DNA of 64,000 nt from UMGS1387 sp045540015 (GCA_045540015.1 JAZQGP010000054.1:1-64000), one strand, 5' to 3'; numbered from the stretch's first letter, positions 23,991 through 32,924 are shown. Numbers and translations are program-made. Notes: generated by a model from the sequence alone, not told the origin.

Positions 23991-25466
23991 ATGAGAGAGC
24001 TGTTTCTGAAAAAAGCAGAAGAAAATTTCCCCGAAGTATTCGAGCGGACTATAGTTCCGGAGCTTGATGGCAAAATTATGACTGCAGGCGAGGAAATTGT
24101 CATAGACCTTGGAAACCATTATGTCGGATATTTTTCCTTTAAGCTGAATTACGTTGATGTGTATATCGATGCTCCCGTAAAGCTTTGCATAAGATTCTGC
24201 GAAGCTGAAAGAGAACTTTATGATGACTATACGGAATATAAGGGCGAGCTTTGCCCATCCTGGCTTCAGGAGGAGATTATAAATATTGATTTCCCGGGTG
24301 AATACAAAATGCCGAGAAGATATGCCGCAAGGTTTATAAAAATCAAGGTTGTTGCATCTCCTCAGAAAGTACTTTTGTCGGATTTTGCCTTTAAATCGGT
24401 GACAAGTGCCTGCGGGGAAAATGTAAAGCCGCTTTCCGCAAACGATGAAGAACTCAGAAGCATCGACAAGGTGGCAATGAATACGCTGAAAAGCTGTATG
24501 CAGCGCGTCTTTGAGGACGGTCCGAAGCGTGACCGCAGACTGTGGTCGGGCGATTTAAGGCTTGAGGCGCTGACGAACTATTATACTTTTAATAATCTTG
24601 AGCTTGTGCGCCGATGCATGTACTTGTTTGCGGCACTGCCCGTAAGTGACAATGGCTTTATTCCGTCGTATGTATATGAGAATCCGCATTTTGTACAGGG
24701 TGACTGGGGCTTTGAAGATTACGCGCTCTTATACGTTCAAACAATATGTGACTACTATAACCACACAGGTGACAGGAAGACATTTCTCGATTTGTACCCT
24801 GTGATAAAAGAGCAGATGGAAGCTGCTCATAAAACACTTGATAAAGACGGAATTGTGTCTGTTGTAGCCGGAAGCGGCGTGTTTATAGACTGGTGTCCGG
24901 GACTACGCAAGATAACTGCGTTTCACGGCGTGTATATGTACGTTTTAAGTAACCTTGCAGAAGCTCTTAGAAAACTTTCACATGAGGATGCAGGCATTTA
25001 TGAGGACAGATATCAGAACGCAAAAGAATGTGCGTTCAGAGCACTTTATGACAAGGAAAAGAACGCATTTGTAAACGCAAAAGACGGTTTTCAGTACAGC
25101 GTTCATTCGTCAGTGTGGATGATACTCGGCGGTGCTGTTGAAGGAGAAGAGGCGCAGATAATACTTGACGATGTGCTGGCTTCTGATGTAAGCATAAAGC
25201 CGTTTACGCCGTATATGCACCATTATGTAACCGAAGCAATTGTTAAACTTGGCATGCTTGACAAAGCAAAGCAGTATATCAAGGATTACTGGGGTGACAT
25301 GGTGAAACACGGTGCCGATACATTCTACGAAGTGTACGTGAAGAACGATGCTGATTTTTCTCCGTACAAGGACAGAATGATAAACAGTATGTGCCATGCG
25401 TGGAGCTGTACGCCGTCGTATTTTATAAGAAAATACTTTGAAGACAATGAAGGAAACCGGGCTTGA
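23991..25466 (+). CDS. GH78-like alpha-L-rhamnosidase family protein (six-hairpin glycosidase)
   Basis: A 491-residue protein, shorter than typical GH78 rhamnosidases (700-1000). The N-terminal ~150 residues look like a beta-sandwich. DGPKRDRRLWSGDLRLEA matches the bacterial rhamnosidase segment that carries the catalytic acid region, and the remaining alpha-helical part fits the (alpha/alpha)6 barrel (GDWGFEDYALLYVQTICDYY, SGVFIDWCPG). It lacks a signal peptide, so it should act inside the cell on imported oligosaccharides. The ATG at 23991 follows GAGGTG. Family placement is by motif, so the exact sugar is uncertain. A GH20-like gene follows. Confidence 0.75.
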   Translation: MRELFLKKAEENFPEVFERTIVPELDGKIMTAGEEIVIDLGNHYVGYFSFKLNYVDVYIDAPVKLCIRFCEAERELYDDYTEYKGELCPSWLQEEIINIDFPGEYKMPRRYAARFIKIKVVASPQKVLLSDFAFKSVTSACGENVKPLSANDEELRSIDKVAMNTLKSCMQRVFEDGPKRDRRLWSGDLRLEALTNYYTFNNLELVRRCMYLFAALPVSDNGFIPSYVYENPHFVQGDWGFEDYALLYVQTICDYYNHTGDRKTFLDLYPVIKEQMEAAHKTLDKDGIVSVVAGSGVFIDWCPGLRKITAFHGVYMYVLSNLAEALRKLSHEDAGIYEDRYQNAKECAFRALYDKEKNAFVNAKDGFQYSVHSSVWMILGGAVEGEEAQIILDDVLASDVSIKPFTPYMHHYVTEAIVKLGMLDKAKQYIKDYWGDMVKHGADTFYEVYVKNDADFSPYKDRMINSMCHAWSCTPSYFIRKYFEDNEGNRA

Positions 25467-25557
25467 CATGCACAAGGCATATGTGAAACATAGCAAGCAG
25501 GACTTGTAAAAACAAATATTTAACAAGAAGTAAAAACATGAAAAAGAGGGGTACGTT

Positions 25558-27147
25558 ATGGAAAAGATGCTTGGCGTAATGCTTGACTGCTCAAGAAATG
25601 CAGTCATGAAACCGGAAATCGTAAAAGGTTTTGCACAGATTATAAGAAAAATGGGTTATAATACCCTTATGCTTTATACAGAGGAAACATATGAAATACC
25701 CTCTCAGCCGTTTTTTGGTCATCTTAGAGGAAGATACAGCATTGACGAGATACGTGATATTGACAGCTATTGCCAAAACATAGGCATAGAGCTTGTTCCG
25801 TGTGTACAGACACTTGCACATCTTGGTGCAATGTTTAGGTGGAGGTATGCTTATAACGACATCAATGACTGCGACGATATTTTGCTTTGCGGTGAAGAAA
25901 AGACGTATTGGCTTATTGAAGAAATGATAAAGACCCTGTCCATGAGTTTTTCCTCTAAAAAAATACATATCGGCATGGACGAAGCGTACAGAGTGGGAAA
26001 AGGAAAGTATCAGGACATACACGGAGTGCGTGACAAGTTTGATGTTATAAACGAACATTTGCACAGAGTTTGCGAAATTGCGGAAAAGTACGGCTTTGAG
26101 CCTATGATATGGAGCGATATGTTCTGTAAGCTTGCATCAGGTCTTGAAGGACATTCTGACAACTACGGAGAACTTGAGCGGGATGCCGAAAAAGTTCGTG
26201 AAAAAGCGGCACTTCCCGAGAATGTTTCGCTTGTGTACTGGGACTACTATAACACAAACGTAGATCATTACAGAACTATGATACAGCGTAACAGACTGTT
26301 TGACAGACCCGTATATTTTGCAGGCGGAGCTTGGACCTGGAGAGGCTTTGCTCCCGATAACGGTTACAGCATAAAAACAACAGAAGCGGCTCTTGAAGCT
26401 TGCAAGAGCGACAAGGTTGACGGAATGTTTTTTACGGTTTGGGGAGATGACGGCGGTGAGTGCTCGAGATTTGCAATACTTCCCTCGCTTATGTATACGG
26501 CCGAAAAACTGCGAGGCAATGATGATATGGAGTCGATAAAGGCAAAATTCCGTGAAATTGTAGGTGTGGACTTTGACAGCTTCACGCTTCTTGACGGATT
26601 TGATTATCCGCAGGGAAGATTCTTGGGTTCTGCATGTAAGATGTTCCTTTATAACGATGCGTTTTTGGGAATGCGTGATTTTCTGTGCCGTGAGGGTGAC
26701 GGAGAATTTTACGAAAAGCTTGCAGATGATATAAAGAAAATTGAAAACAGGGAAGGCTTTGAGGTGTTCTTTGACTCGTATGAAAAGCTTGCAAGAGTGC
26801 TTGCACTCAAGACCGAACTTGGAACAAGAACAAGAAAAGCATACCTTGCAGGCGACAGAAAGGCTGTAGGTGCTTTAGCCGGAGAATACGGAAAAACTGT
26901 AGACAGATTGAGAGAGTTTCACAAGACGTATCAGGCAATGTGGCTTAATGAAAGCAAGCCCCACGGCTTTGATGTGCAGGACATAAGACTTGGCGGATTA
27001 ATCCAGAGACTTATCAGCTGCAAGGAACGTCTTGAATTGTACGCAGACGGAAGAATATCCGAAATTCCCGAGCTTTCCGAGCCTGTTTTGCAGCAGGATA
27101 ACGGCTATGTTAGCTGGTCAAAAAGTGTCAGCGCAAATAATATTTAA
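25558..27147 (+). CDS. GH20-like beta-N-acetylhexosaminidase
   Basis: A 529-residue protein. A TIM-barrel starts near residue 5. KKIHIGMDEA (~143-150) matches the D-E catalytic pair of GH20 enzymes, where the Asp positions the acetamido group and the Glu is the acid. Further barrel strands are FEPMIWSDMF, VYWDYY and MFFTVWGDDGGECS. The C-terminal ~170 residues are helical. No signal peptide, so cytoplasmic. The ATG at 25558 has AGGGG upstream. It follows the GH78-like gene by 91 bases without a terminator, so both may act on one glycan. GH20 is the best guess; other N-acetyl-sugar families are possible. Confidence 0.75.
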   Translation: MEKMLGVMLDCSRNAVMKPEIVKGFAQIIRKMGYNTLMLYTEETYEIPSQPFFGHLRGRYSIDEIRDIDSYCQNIGIELVPCVQTLAHLGAMFRWRYAYNDINDCDDILLCGEEKTYWLIEEMIKTLSMSFSSKKIHIGMDEAYRVGKGKYQDIHGVRDKFDVINEHLHRVCEIAEKYGFEPMIWSDMFCKLASGLEGHSDNYGELERDAEKVREKAALPENVSLVYWDYYNTNVDHYRTMIQRNRLFDRPVYFAGGAWTWRGFAPDNGYSIKTTEAALEACKSDKVDGMFFTVWGDDGGECSRFAILPSLMYTAEKLRGNDDMESIKAKFREIVGVDFDSFTLLDGFDYPQGRFLGSACKMFLYNDAFLGMRDFLCREGDGEFYEKLADDIKKIENREGFEVFFDSYEKLARVLALKTELGTRTRKAYLAGDRKAVGALAGEYGKTVDRLREFHKTYQAMWLNESKPHGFDVQDIRLGGLIQRLISCKERLELYADGRISEIPELSEPVLQQDNGYVSWSKSVSANNI

Positions 27148-27165
27148 CTTACGTTGGAGTATTTA

Positions 27166-27798
27166 ATGAGCACATCTTATAAGACAGTTCTCAGTGACTA
27201 CGCTGAGGACAGCTTTATTGAAAAAAAGAGCGAATTTATTTCGTATGTTGCACGAATTGAGAGCGAAGACGAGGCTAAAGCGTTTATAGAGAAAATCAAG
27301 GCAAAGCACAGCGATGCAACGCACAACTGCTACGCGTATATTCTAAAAGGTACGGAAATTGCACGGTTTTCGGACGACGGGGAACCGTCGGGAACGGCAG
27401 GTATGCCTATACTTGAAGTCATAAAGCGTGAAGGGCTTGTAGGAGTGTGCATTGTTGTCACACGTTACTTTGGTGGCATACTTCTTGGTGCCGGCGGACT
27501 TGTCAGAGCTTACGCAAAGGGTGCAAAAATCGGCATAGACAAGGCGGGAATTGCAGAGTTTGTTCAGCATGTGACGTTTGACATATCGGTTTCCTACGGC
27601 GATTATGACAAGGTTATGAAAGACCTTGAAAGAAATAAAGTGTTGTGCAGAAATACGGAGTTTGCGGATGTAGTGAAACTCAGTCTTTCGTGTGAGCAGC
27701 AGAATTTGCAGGCGTTTGAAAACTATATTGCTGATCTTACAAACGGCAAGGGCAAATGTGAGATTACGGGAAATGTGTATGCACCCTTACTTTTTTGA
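27166..27798 (+). CDS. YigZ/IMPACT family protein (UPF0029)
   Basis: A 210-residue protein. KKSEFISYVARIESEDEAKAFI, KHSDATHNCYAYIL, FSDDGEPSGTAGMPIL and the glycine-rich GVCIVVTRYFGGILLGAGGLVRAYAK are the YigZ/IMPACT signature. The C-terminal ferredoxin-like domain (DUF1949) follows. Bacterial members may bind nucleic acid or act in translation; the role is unsettled. The ATG at 27166 is placed by the GGAG site 6 bases upstream. The last codons and the stop (LLF, TGA) lie within a palindromic repeat element, so the C-terminal tail has been shaped by its insertion. Confidence 0.92.
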   Translation: MSTSYKTVLSDYAEDSFIEKKSEFISYVARIESEDEAKAFIEKIKAKHSDATHNCYAYILKGTEIARFSDDGEPSGTAGMPILEVIKREGLVGVCIVVTRYFGGILLGAGGLVRAYAKGAKIGIDKAGIAEFVQHVTFDISVSYGDYDKVMKDLERNKVLCRNTEFADVVKLSLSCEQQNLQAFENYIADLTNGKGKCEITGNVYAPLLF

Positions 27799-27859
27799 AA
27801 AAAAGTAAGCAAAAAACTTTTGATTTGTGACATTGAAGTCTGAACAACTTCAATGTCAC
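27786..27859. repeat. Copy of the palindromic repeat family, overlapping the yigZ stop
   Basis: Two hairpins joined by CAAAAAACTTTTGA. Hairpin A: CTTACTTTTTT (27786-27796) with AAAAAAGTAAG (27799-27809). Hairpin B: GTGACATTGAAGT (27827-27839) with ACTTCAATGTCAC (27847-27859). The same A-linker-B order occurs at 40612-40685 with a different but still paired hairpin B. The yigZ stop TGA is 27796-27798. Confidence 0.8.
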
Positions 27860-27866
27860 TTTTTTG
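27827..27866 (+). terminator. Terminator of yigZ formed by hairpin B of the repeat
   Basis: The perfect 13-bp stem GTGACATTGAAGT/ACTTCAATGTCAC is followed by TTTTTTG, a proper rho-independent form. The glycogen-cluster copies have no comparable T-run after units 1 and 2. Confidence 0.75.
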
Positions 27867-27884
27867 CTGCACAATTAAAAAAGT

Positions 27885-27998
27885 CTGTATCAAAATTCGC
27901 AAATTGTACAAAAAAACGGAACGCCACACAGGGCGTTCCCTACAAATGATTGTTGCTTTTGAATAAATTCAAGGCTATTTCAATTCGTTTTGATACAG
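27885..27998. repeat. Short MITE-like segment with 11-bp terminal inverted repeats
   Basis: CTGTATCAAAA (27885-27895) and TTTTGATACAG (27988-27998) are exact inverted repeats about 114 bases apart end to end. The similarity extends imperfectly inward through AATTG. The segment encloses the terminator at 27910-27939 and no coding frame. With one copy in the window, mobility is not shown. Confidence 0.4.
27910..27939 (-). terminator. Terminator of the DivIVA-fumarase-PqqD operon
   Basis: On the minus strand GGAACGCC, a six-base loop, GGCGTTCC, then GTTTTTTTG. It lies 80 bases after the stop of the PqqD-like gene. Confidence 0.85.
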
Positions 27999-28018
27999 CC
28001 TCAACTTTATATATTTGC

Positions 28019-28282
28019 TTATTCCACAAATCCAGCATTTGTTACGTTTTCGATAAACTTTGCAACGTCCTTTTTTGCAGTTGCTTCGTCAACGTCGTAT
28101 TCTGCAAGAAGTGCCTTTTCAAGTCCCTCTGCGTCTGCACCCTCTGCAAGCTTTTCCCAGAGGAAGCCGCCTGTTTCGTTGAGCGTTACCATGCCTTTAA
28201 ATTCCTTTGCCGCTTCACCTACAGCTACTACAACATAGGTGTCGGAAATTTTGCGAAGTATGAATCCCTCTTTGATTTTCAT
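28019..28282 (-). CDS. PqqD-like protein
   Basis: An 87-residue protein. FILRKISDTYVVVAVGEAAKEFKGMVTLNETGGFLWEKLAEGA followed by LLAEYDVDEATAKKDVAKFIENVTNAGFVE is the PqqD pattern: a small winged-helix fold with the conserved LNETGxxLW segment. In RiPP pathways PqqD-like domains bind precursor peptides, but Clostridia carry many stand-alone copies whose job is unknown. No precursor peptide or peptide-modifying radical SAM gene is adjacent. The ATG at 28282 is preceded by AAAGGA. Last gene of a three-gene operon. Confidence 0.85.
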   Translation of the reverse strand: MKIKEGFILRKISDTYVVVAVGEAAKEFKGMVTLNETGGFLWEKLAEGADAEGLEKALLAEYDVDEATAKKDVAKFIENVTNAGFVE

Positions 28283-28304
28283 GTTTTCAAAAATCCTTTC
28301 GTAA

Positions 28305-28838
28305 TTATTTTCTGTCAAATATGCTGTTCCCGTTGCAGTCAATTCCGCAGATAACGGGAAAATTTTCAACTGTCAGTTCTTTTACCGATTCGCACCCAAG
28401 CTCTTCAAACGCGATAACCTTAAGTTCTTTTACCGCCATCGCACAAAGCGCACCTGCACCGCCTATGGCACAGAAGTAAACAGCCTTGTTTTTGATAATT
28501 GACTGTACAACCTCGGTGCTTCTCTGACCTTTTCCGATCATCGCACACAGCCCTTTGTCAAGCAGGAGCGGTGTGTATACGTCCATACGCGAGGAGGTTG
28601 TCGGACCGCAGGAGCCAATAGGGGTCCCCGGTCTTTCCGGAGTCGGACCTGCATAGTATATGCAGGCGCCGTCTATGTCAAACGGAAGCGGTTTTTCTTC
28701 GTCAATTAGTGTCTTTATGCGCTTGTGAGCTGCATCTCTTGCCGTATATACCTTGCCCGAGAGAAAAACCTCGTCACCGACTTTTATTTTGGATATGTAT
28801 GTTCTTAAATCCTCAACATCAAGGTGAAAGACTGCCAT
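28305..28838 (-). CDS. Fumarate hydratase class I / tartrate dehydratase beta subunit
   Basis: A 177-residue protein. KVGDEVFLSGKVYTARDAAHKR, CIYYAGPTPERPGTPIGSCGPTTSSRMD and MIGKGQRS are the signatures of the Fe-S hydro-lyase beta subunit. It normally pairs with a separate alpha subunit that carries the 4Fe-4S cluster, together hydrating fumarate to malate. The alpha subunit is not beside it: the upstream gene encodes a DivIVA-like coiled coil, 4 bases away. The alpha gene must be elsewhere in the genome, or this copy has another partner. Confidence 0.92.
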   Translation of the reverse strand: MAVFHLDVEDLRTYISKIKVGDEVFLSGKVYTARDAAHKRIKTLIDEEKPLPFDIDGACIYYAGPTPERPGTPIGSCGPTTSSRMDVYTPLLLDKGLCAMIGKGQRSTEVVQSIIKNKAVYFCAIGGAGALCAMAVKELKVIAFEELGCESVKELTVENFPVICGIDCNGNSIFDRK

Positions 28839-28842
28839 TTGC

Positions 28843-29559
28843 TTATTTACCTTCTCCCTTGAAGCTGTCTGAAATTGCGCTGAAAAGTGAATCTACCTTT
28901 GCCTTGTGCTCGCGGAATATGTCTGCAAGCTCGTTCTTTCTCTTGTTGAGGTAGCGTACCTTTTCAAGATTTGTTTTTACAAGCTCGTTGCTTTCTTCCT
29001 TGGTTTTTTCGGCGTCCTTGTTTGCTTTTTCCTTCGCATCGGCAATGATTTTGTCGGCAGCATCTTTTGCACGCTGCACAAGAAGAGAAGCTTCCTCTCT
29101 TGCTTTTTCAAGAAGTTCGCGAATACCGTCTGCCGCATTTTCTTCTTCTTCGGATCTTTGTGCTTCAAGTGCAGACAGCTTTTCGGAAAGCTCGTTATTT
29201 TGTGTTTTAAGTGCTTGATTTTCATCGAGTGCCGCTAAAAGCTCAGCTTCTGTCTGTGAAAGCTTTTCACCTTGTGCAATAACCGAAGCTTCAAGAGCAG
29301 ATTTTTCCTCGGTGAGACTTTCAACCTTTTCTGAAAGAGCCTGTGCGTCTTGCTTTGCTGTACGCAGTTCGGAAAGCTCAGCTTCGTTTGCCGAGAGTTT
29401 TTCCGAAAGAGTTGCATTTTGGCTCTCAAGCTCACGCAGCTTTCCTTCGAGTTCTTCTTTGGCAGTGGTAGCCGCAATGTCGATTTCCTCTATATATCTC
29501 TTTACATCGTCCTTGTTGTACCCACCGACACTGGAGCGGAAAAGTTTTTCTTTAGCCAT
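28843..29559 (-). CDS. DivIVA-domain coiled-coil protein
   Basis: A 238-residue protein. Residues 7-27 (FRSSVGGYNKDDVKRYIEEI) are the DivIVA/GpsB N-terminal motif that targets curved membranes and septa. Residues ~30-215 form a long, nearly uninterrupted heptad coiled coil rich in Glu, Ala, Leu and Lys. The C-terminus is short and ends KGEGK. It probably organises division or the cell pole. The ATG at 29559 follows AAAGGAG, and the promoter is at 29602-29630. A fumarase subunit and PqqD-like gene share the operon, which is not an expected combination. Confidence 0.85.
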   Translation of the reverse strand: MAKEKLFRSSVGGYNKDDVKRYIEEIDIAATTAKEELEGKLRELESQNATLSEKLSANEAELSELRTAKQDAQALSEKVESLTEEKSALEASVIAQGEKLSQTEAELLAALDENQALKTQNNELSEKLSALEAQRSEEEENAADGIRELLEKAREEASLLVQRAKDAADKIIADAKEKANKDAEKTKEESNELVKTNLEKVRYLNKRKNELADIFREHKAKVDSLFSAISDSFKGEGK

Positions 29560-29601
29560 TGTTTATCTCCTTTACAATGGATTTTTTGTATTTCTGTATT
29601 A

Positions 29602-29630
29602 AGTATAACACAGCTTTAAGCAAAAAGCAA
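29602..29630 (-). promoter_or_regulatory. Predicted promoter of the DivIVA-fumarase-PqqD operon
   Basis: On the minus strand TTGCTT (29630-29625), a 17-base spacer and TATACT (29607-29602), 43 bases before the DivIVA-like start. Confidence 0.6.
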
Positions 29631-29728
29631 CATATTTTTATTGATCCTCTATGTAAGCCGATATTATTATGCCGTGTTTTACAAAATTATACATCAAATT
29701 ACTTACACTGTCAATTGTAAAGCCCATG

Positions 29729-29758
29729 AAAAAGACCGAAGAAACAGTTCTCCGGTCT
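29729..29758 (-). terminator. Terminator downstream of lacZ
   Basis: On the minus strand AGACCG pairs with CGGTCT, extended by GAGAA/TTCTT, and is followed by TTTTT. It is 116 bases beyond the lacZ stop. Confidence 0.75.
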
Positions 29759-29873
29759 GAAATGCGTGTTTAAAAAGTAAGCTCCACGGTGTTTTCATCT
29801 GAAGGCGTTACGAATTTCGCCACGCCGAACATTTCTGAAAACTTCATTTTGTCATCTTACCATGTCAAAGATA

Positions 29874-32800
29874 TTACTGAATATGACAGGGAGTCAAAAC
29901 GATTGAACCTGCAAAGCTCTTTTCTTTGAAGGTGTATTCTTCAAACGGTGCAGGACCGCATGAGTTCGAACCTATTCCTGCCATTTTAAGATCGGCGTAC
30001 ACATAGGTTTCCTTGTCAAATTCTATTTCATAATCGTGCTTGTATGTTGCGAGCTTGAGTGCGGAAATATGCTGTGCATTGAACGTAAAGGTGTCGTCCT
30101 CTGTGCCTCTTGCGAGCATAAGTCCGTGGCCCTGAAGGTTTCCTACGAAAGCATTTCTGCATTCGGTATGAGAGGAGTTTTCCTGAGGTCTTACGTAATG
30201 CTCAAAGTTGTTTGTAACGGTGGATCTGAACTTTCCGACGTAGGAGGCGAGCTTCTTGTCGGAGTAGCTTTCCATCGGACCTCTTCCGAAGTATTCCATT
30301 CTTTCGTTGCCCTCCGGCATGCAAAGCTCAATACCGAAGCGTGGAAGACCGAGATAGTGGTCGTATGTCTTTGAAACATCAACGTCAAAATCAAATCTGA
30401 CCTCGGCGTTTCTCGTTACGGTGATTGTCTGGTTAACTGTTATAAAGGGTCTCAGCGTCGGTGCTGCAAGGGAAATTATGCTCTTAATGCACACTTCATT
30501 TTCATCTGCGCTTTGAACGGAGCATTCAAAAGCATGGTTTTCAAGTTTATCAAACAGGCATTCGTTTGCCAGCCATTTGGTTTTGAAGTTTCTGTCGTTG
30601 TCAGTAGGAGCACGCCAGATATTGAGCTTCACGGGCTCTTTTAGCATTTCCTTGCCGTCGTGGTTGATTCTTGTAACCGTACCAAGAGTTTTGTCAACAG
30701 TGACAGCCATTTCACCTGCGTAAACACAGATGTGGCGGTCAGTTTCTGTATAGGATACGGGACTTGTTATAAGCTCGCAAATTCCGTTTGAGTCATCTTC
30801 GTCTTCAAGAATTTCGCAAAGCTCAATCTGCTCAAAGCCTACTTCATAGCCTGCGTTGCAGAATGACTTATCCTCATTGTATACAAATCTGAGATTCAGG
30901 AAGTATTCGCCGCTTTTTTCGAATTCAAGAATATCGAAAAGCTGATACTTCTTCTTTTTCTGCGGCTTTATGTTAAGAGAGCCGACATTTCCCGATTTTA
31001 CAATTTCGCCGTCGCACTCAATGCTCCAGGAAAGGTCAATGTCGGAAAGGTTTGTGAAATACTTGAGGTTTTTTATTTCAACCGTACCCTTTTCAATGTC
31101 ACAAAGTACAGCTTCAAAGGGCTGGTAAGCCTTCTTTATTTCAAGAAATCCCGTGTGCACGCGTCTGTCCGGATAAACAAGTCCGTCAACGCAAAATTCT
31201 CCGTCATTCGGGAAATCGCCGAAATCTCCGCCATAGGTGTAGCCTTTCTTTCCGTTGGGCAGGGTTATTTCAACGCTGTGATCTGTCATTTCCCATACGC
31301 ACGCACCGAAAAATCTGTCGTATTTTCTTATTAAGTCCAAGTATTCCTTAACTCCACCGGGACCGTTGCCCATAGCGTGAACGTATTCGCAGAGGAACAG
31401 CGGCTTTTTTGCATCATTGCGGCTAAGATTTATCAAACATCCTGAAGGCGAAGCGTACATATAGCTTTCAACATCCGTTACATTCCAGTACCACTTATCA
31501 TTGTCACCCGCTCTGCATGAGCCTTCATAGTGAACAACAGCATCCTTGTCGCGGCTCTTTATATAGTCATACATAGCCTCGTGGTTTTTGCCGACACCCG
31601 ATTCGTTTCCGAGTGACCACATTGTAACACAGACATGGTTTTTGTCGCGTTCAAACAGCTTTTTTGCACGGTTAACGTATGCGGCAGTCCAATCGGGAGA
31701 TTCAGAGAGGTAGTTCCAGCTCATTTCTGCACTGTCGATTGACATACCGTGACACTCAAGGTCTGCCTCGTCTACAACAAGAAAGCCCATTTCATCGCAA
31801 AGTCCTACAAATCGCGGATCGTTCGGGTAGTGAGAGGTGCGGATTGTATTTACATTGTGACGCTTTAAGATAAGAAGGTCGTTTACCATATGGTCAAAGG
31901 GAGTTGTATGACCTAGCGTCGGGTGAGAATCATGGCGGTTGACGCCGAGTGCCTTGTATTTTTGTCCGTTGAGATAGACAACAGCATCCTTAATTTCAAG
32001 GCGCTTCATGCCGACCTTTAAAAGCACAACCTCTTTGTCGCATATAAGGAAAAGCTCGTAAAGAACGGGTGCTTCGGGAGACCAAAGCAGGGGACTGGAT
32101 ACTGAAATTTCAGTTTTGCCCTTGCTCTTTCCTTCTTCAATAATATCTCCGCTCGGAGAAACAAGCATATACGAAAAGCTCTTTGTTCCAACAAGAGAAG
32201 CGTCAATTGCAAGAGTAGTACTGTCAAGGCTTTCGGAAACGTTTGCTTTTACATACACGTCTTTTATGCGGTTCTTTGAACGGGAAAGAAGATATACTTC
32301 TCTGAAAATGCCGGAAAAACGCCACATATCCTGGTCTTCAAGATAACTCTGTGCACACCATTTTACAACAAGTACCTGTATCTTGTTTTCGCCCGCTTTT
32401 ATGTGTTTTGTTACGTTTATTTCGCTTGATGAATGGCTGACGGTTGAGTATCCGCAAAACTGTCCGTTCACCCACACGTAAAAGCATGAGTCGACACCCT
32501 CGAAATTGAGGAACATGTCACCCTTTGCAAATTCTTCCGATACATAGAATGAACGCGAGTACAGTCCGCAGGGATTCCTTGAAGGAACATGCGGAGGATT
32601 CTTTGGGAAGGGATAGCGGACATTTGTGTATTGCGGAACATCGTAGCCTCTGTCAAGATACATCTGCCAGTTTGACGGAACAGTTATTTTTTCGTCGGCA
32701 AAGCCTGCGTCTGCTTCCTTTGTAAAATCGTCGTCTATGTCCTCGAAGCTCTCAAAATAGCGGAAGGACCAGTCTCCGCAGAGAGATTTGAAGTATGCTG

Positions 32801-32924
32801 ATTTTGTTCTGTCGTTCTGCTTTGCGGCAGCGGCACTCTGATACGGAATAAAATATGCTCTCGGTTCTTCGCAGCCGATGTGCAGCACTTCAAGCTTCTT
32901 GTGGTGTGCTTCAAAAAAAGTCAT
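29874..32924 (-). CDS. lacZ: GH2 beta-galactosidase (LacZ type)
   Basis: A 1016-residue GH2 enzyme of LacZ size. Order: N-terminal sugar-binding domain (VPSNWQMYLDRGYDVPQYTNVRYPFP), immunoglobulin-like domain, TIM barrel (GVNRHDSHPTLGHTTPFDHMVNDLLILKR), acid/base glutamate in SLGNESG, nucleophile in LCEYVHAMGN, and the C-terminal small-chain domain ending near FGRGPMESYSDKK. It splits terminal beta-galactosides such as lactose. No signal peptide, so cytoplasmic. AAGGAGACG precedes the ATG. Transcribed alone from 32981-33009, whose -35 overlaps a palindrome that could be an operator. Confidence 0.95.
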   Translation of the reverse strand: MTFFEAHHKKLEVLHIGCEEPRAYFIPYQSAAAAKQNDRTKSAYFKSLCGDWSFRYFESFEDIDDDFTKEADAGFADEKITVPSNWQMYLDRGYDVPQYTNVRYPFPKNPPHVPSRNPCGLYSRSFYVSEEFAKGDMFLNFEGVDSCFYVWVNGQFCGYSTVSHSSSEINVTKHIKAGENKIQVLVVKWCAQSYLEDQDMWRFSGIFREVYLLSRSKNRIKDVYVKANVSESLDSTTLAIDASLVGTKSFSYMLVSPSGDIIEEGKSKGKTEISVSSPLLWSPEAPVLYELFLICDKEVVLLKVGMKRLEIKDAVVYLNGQKYKALGVNRHDSHPTLGHTTPFDHMVNDLLILKRHNVNTIRTSHYPNDPRFVGLCDEMGFLVVDEADLECHGMSIDSAEMSWNYLSESPDWTAAYVNRAKKLFERDKNHVCVTMWSLGNESGVGKNHEAMYDYIKSRDKDAVVHYEGSCRAGDNDKWYWNVTDVESYMYASPSGCLINLSRNDAKKPLFLCEYVHAMGNGPGGVKEYLDLIRKYDRFFGACVWEMTDHSVEITLPNGKKGYTYGGDFGDFPNDGEFCVDGLVYPDRRVHTGFLEIKKAYQPFEAVLCDIEKGTVEIKNLKYFTNLSDIDLSWSIECDGEIVKSGNVGSLNIKPQKKKKYQLFDILEFEKSGEYFLNLRFVYNEDKSFCNAGYEVGFEQIELCEILEDEDDSNGICELITSPVSYTETDRHICVYAGEMAVTVDKTLGTVTRINHDGKEMLKEPVKLNIWRAPTDNDRNFKTKWLANECLFDKLENHAFECSVQSADENEVCIKSIISLAAPTLRPFITVNQTITVTRNAEVRFDFDVDVSKTYDHYLGLPRFGIELCMPEGNERMEYFGRGPMESYSDKKLASYVGKFRSTVTNNFEHYVRPQENSSHTECRNAFVGNLQGHGLMLARGTEDDTFTFNAQHISALKLATYKHDYEIEFDKETYVYADLKMAGIGSNSCGPAPFEEYTFKEKSFAGSIVLTPCHIQ

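Larger units (their letters stand above)
29560..29873. other. 314-base gap: promoter, terminator and a short open frame
   Basis: It holds the operon promoter (29602-29630) and the lacZ terminator (29729-29758). Between the terminator and lacZ there is a 25-codon minus frame (29847-29770, starting MKFSEMFG and ending VELTF) with no good ribosome site. It reads like the start of a protein and may be a gene remnant. I see nothing else. Confidence 0.4.

Noticed and set aside
28019..28282. A RiPP biosynthesis locus suggested by the PqqD-like gene
   Set aside because: No precursor peptide, SPASM radical SAM enzyme, protease or exporter is adjacent; stand-alone PqqD-like genes are common in Clostridia.
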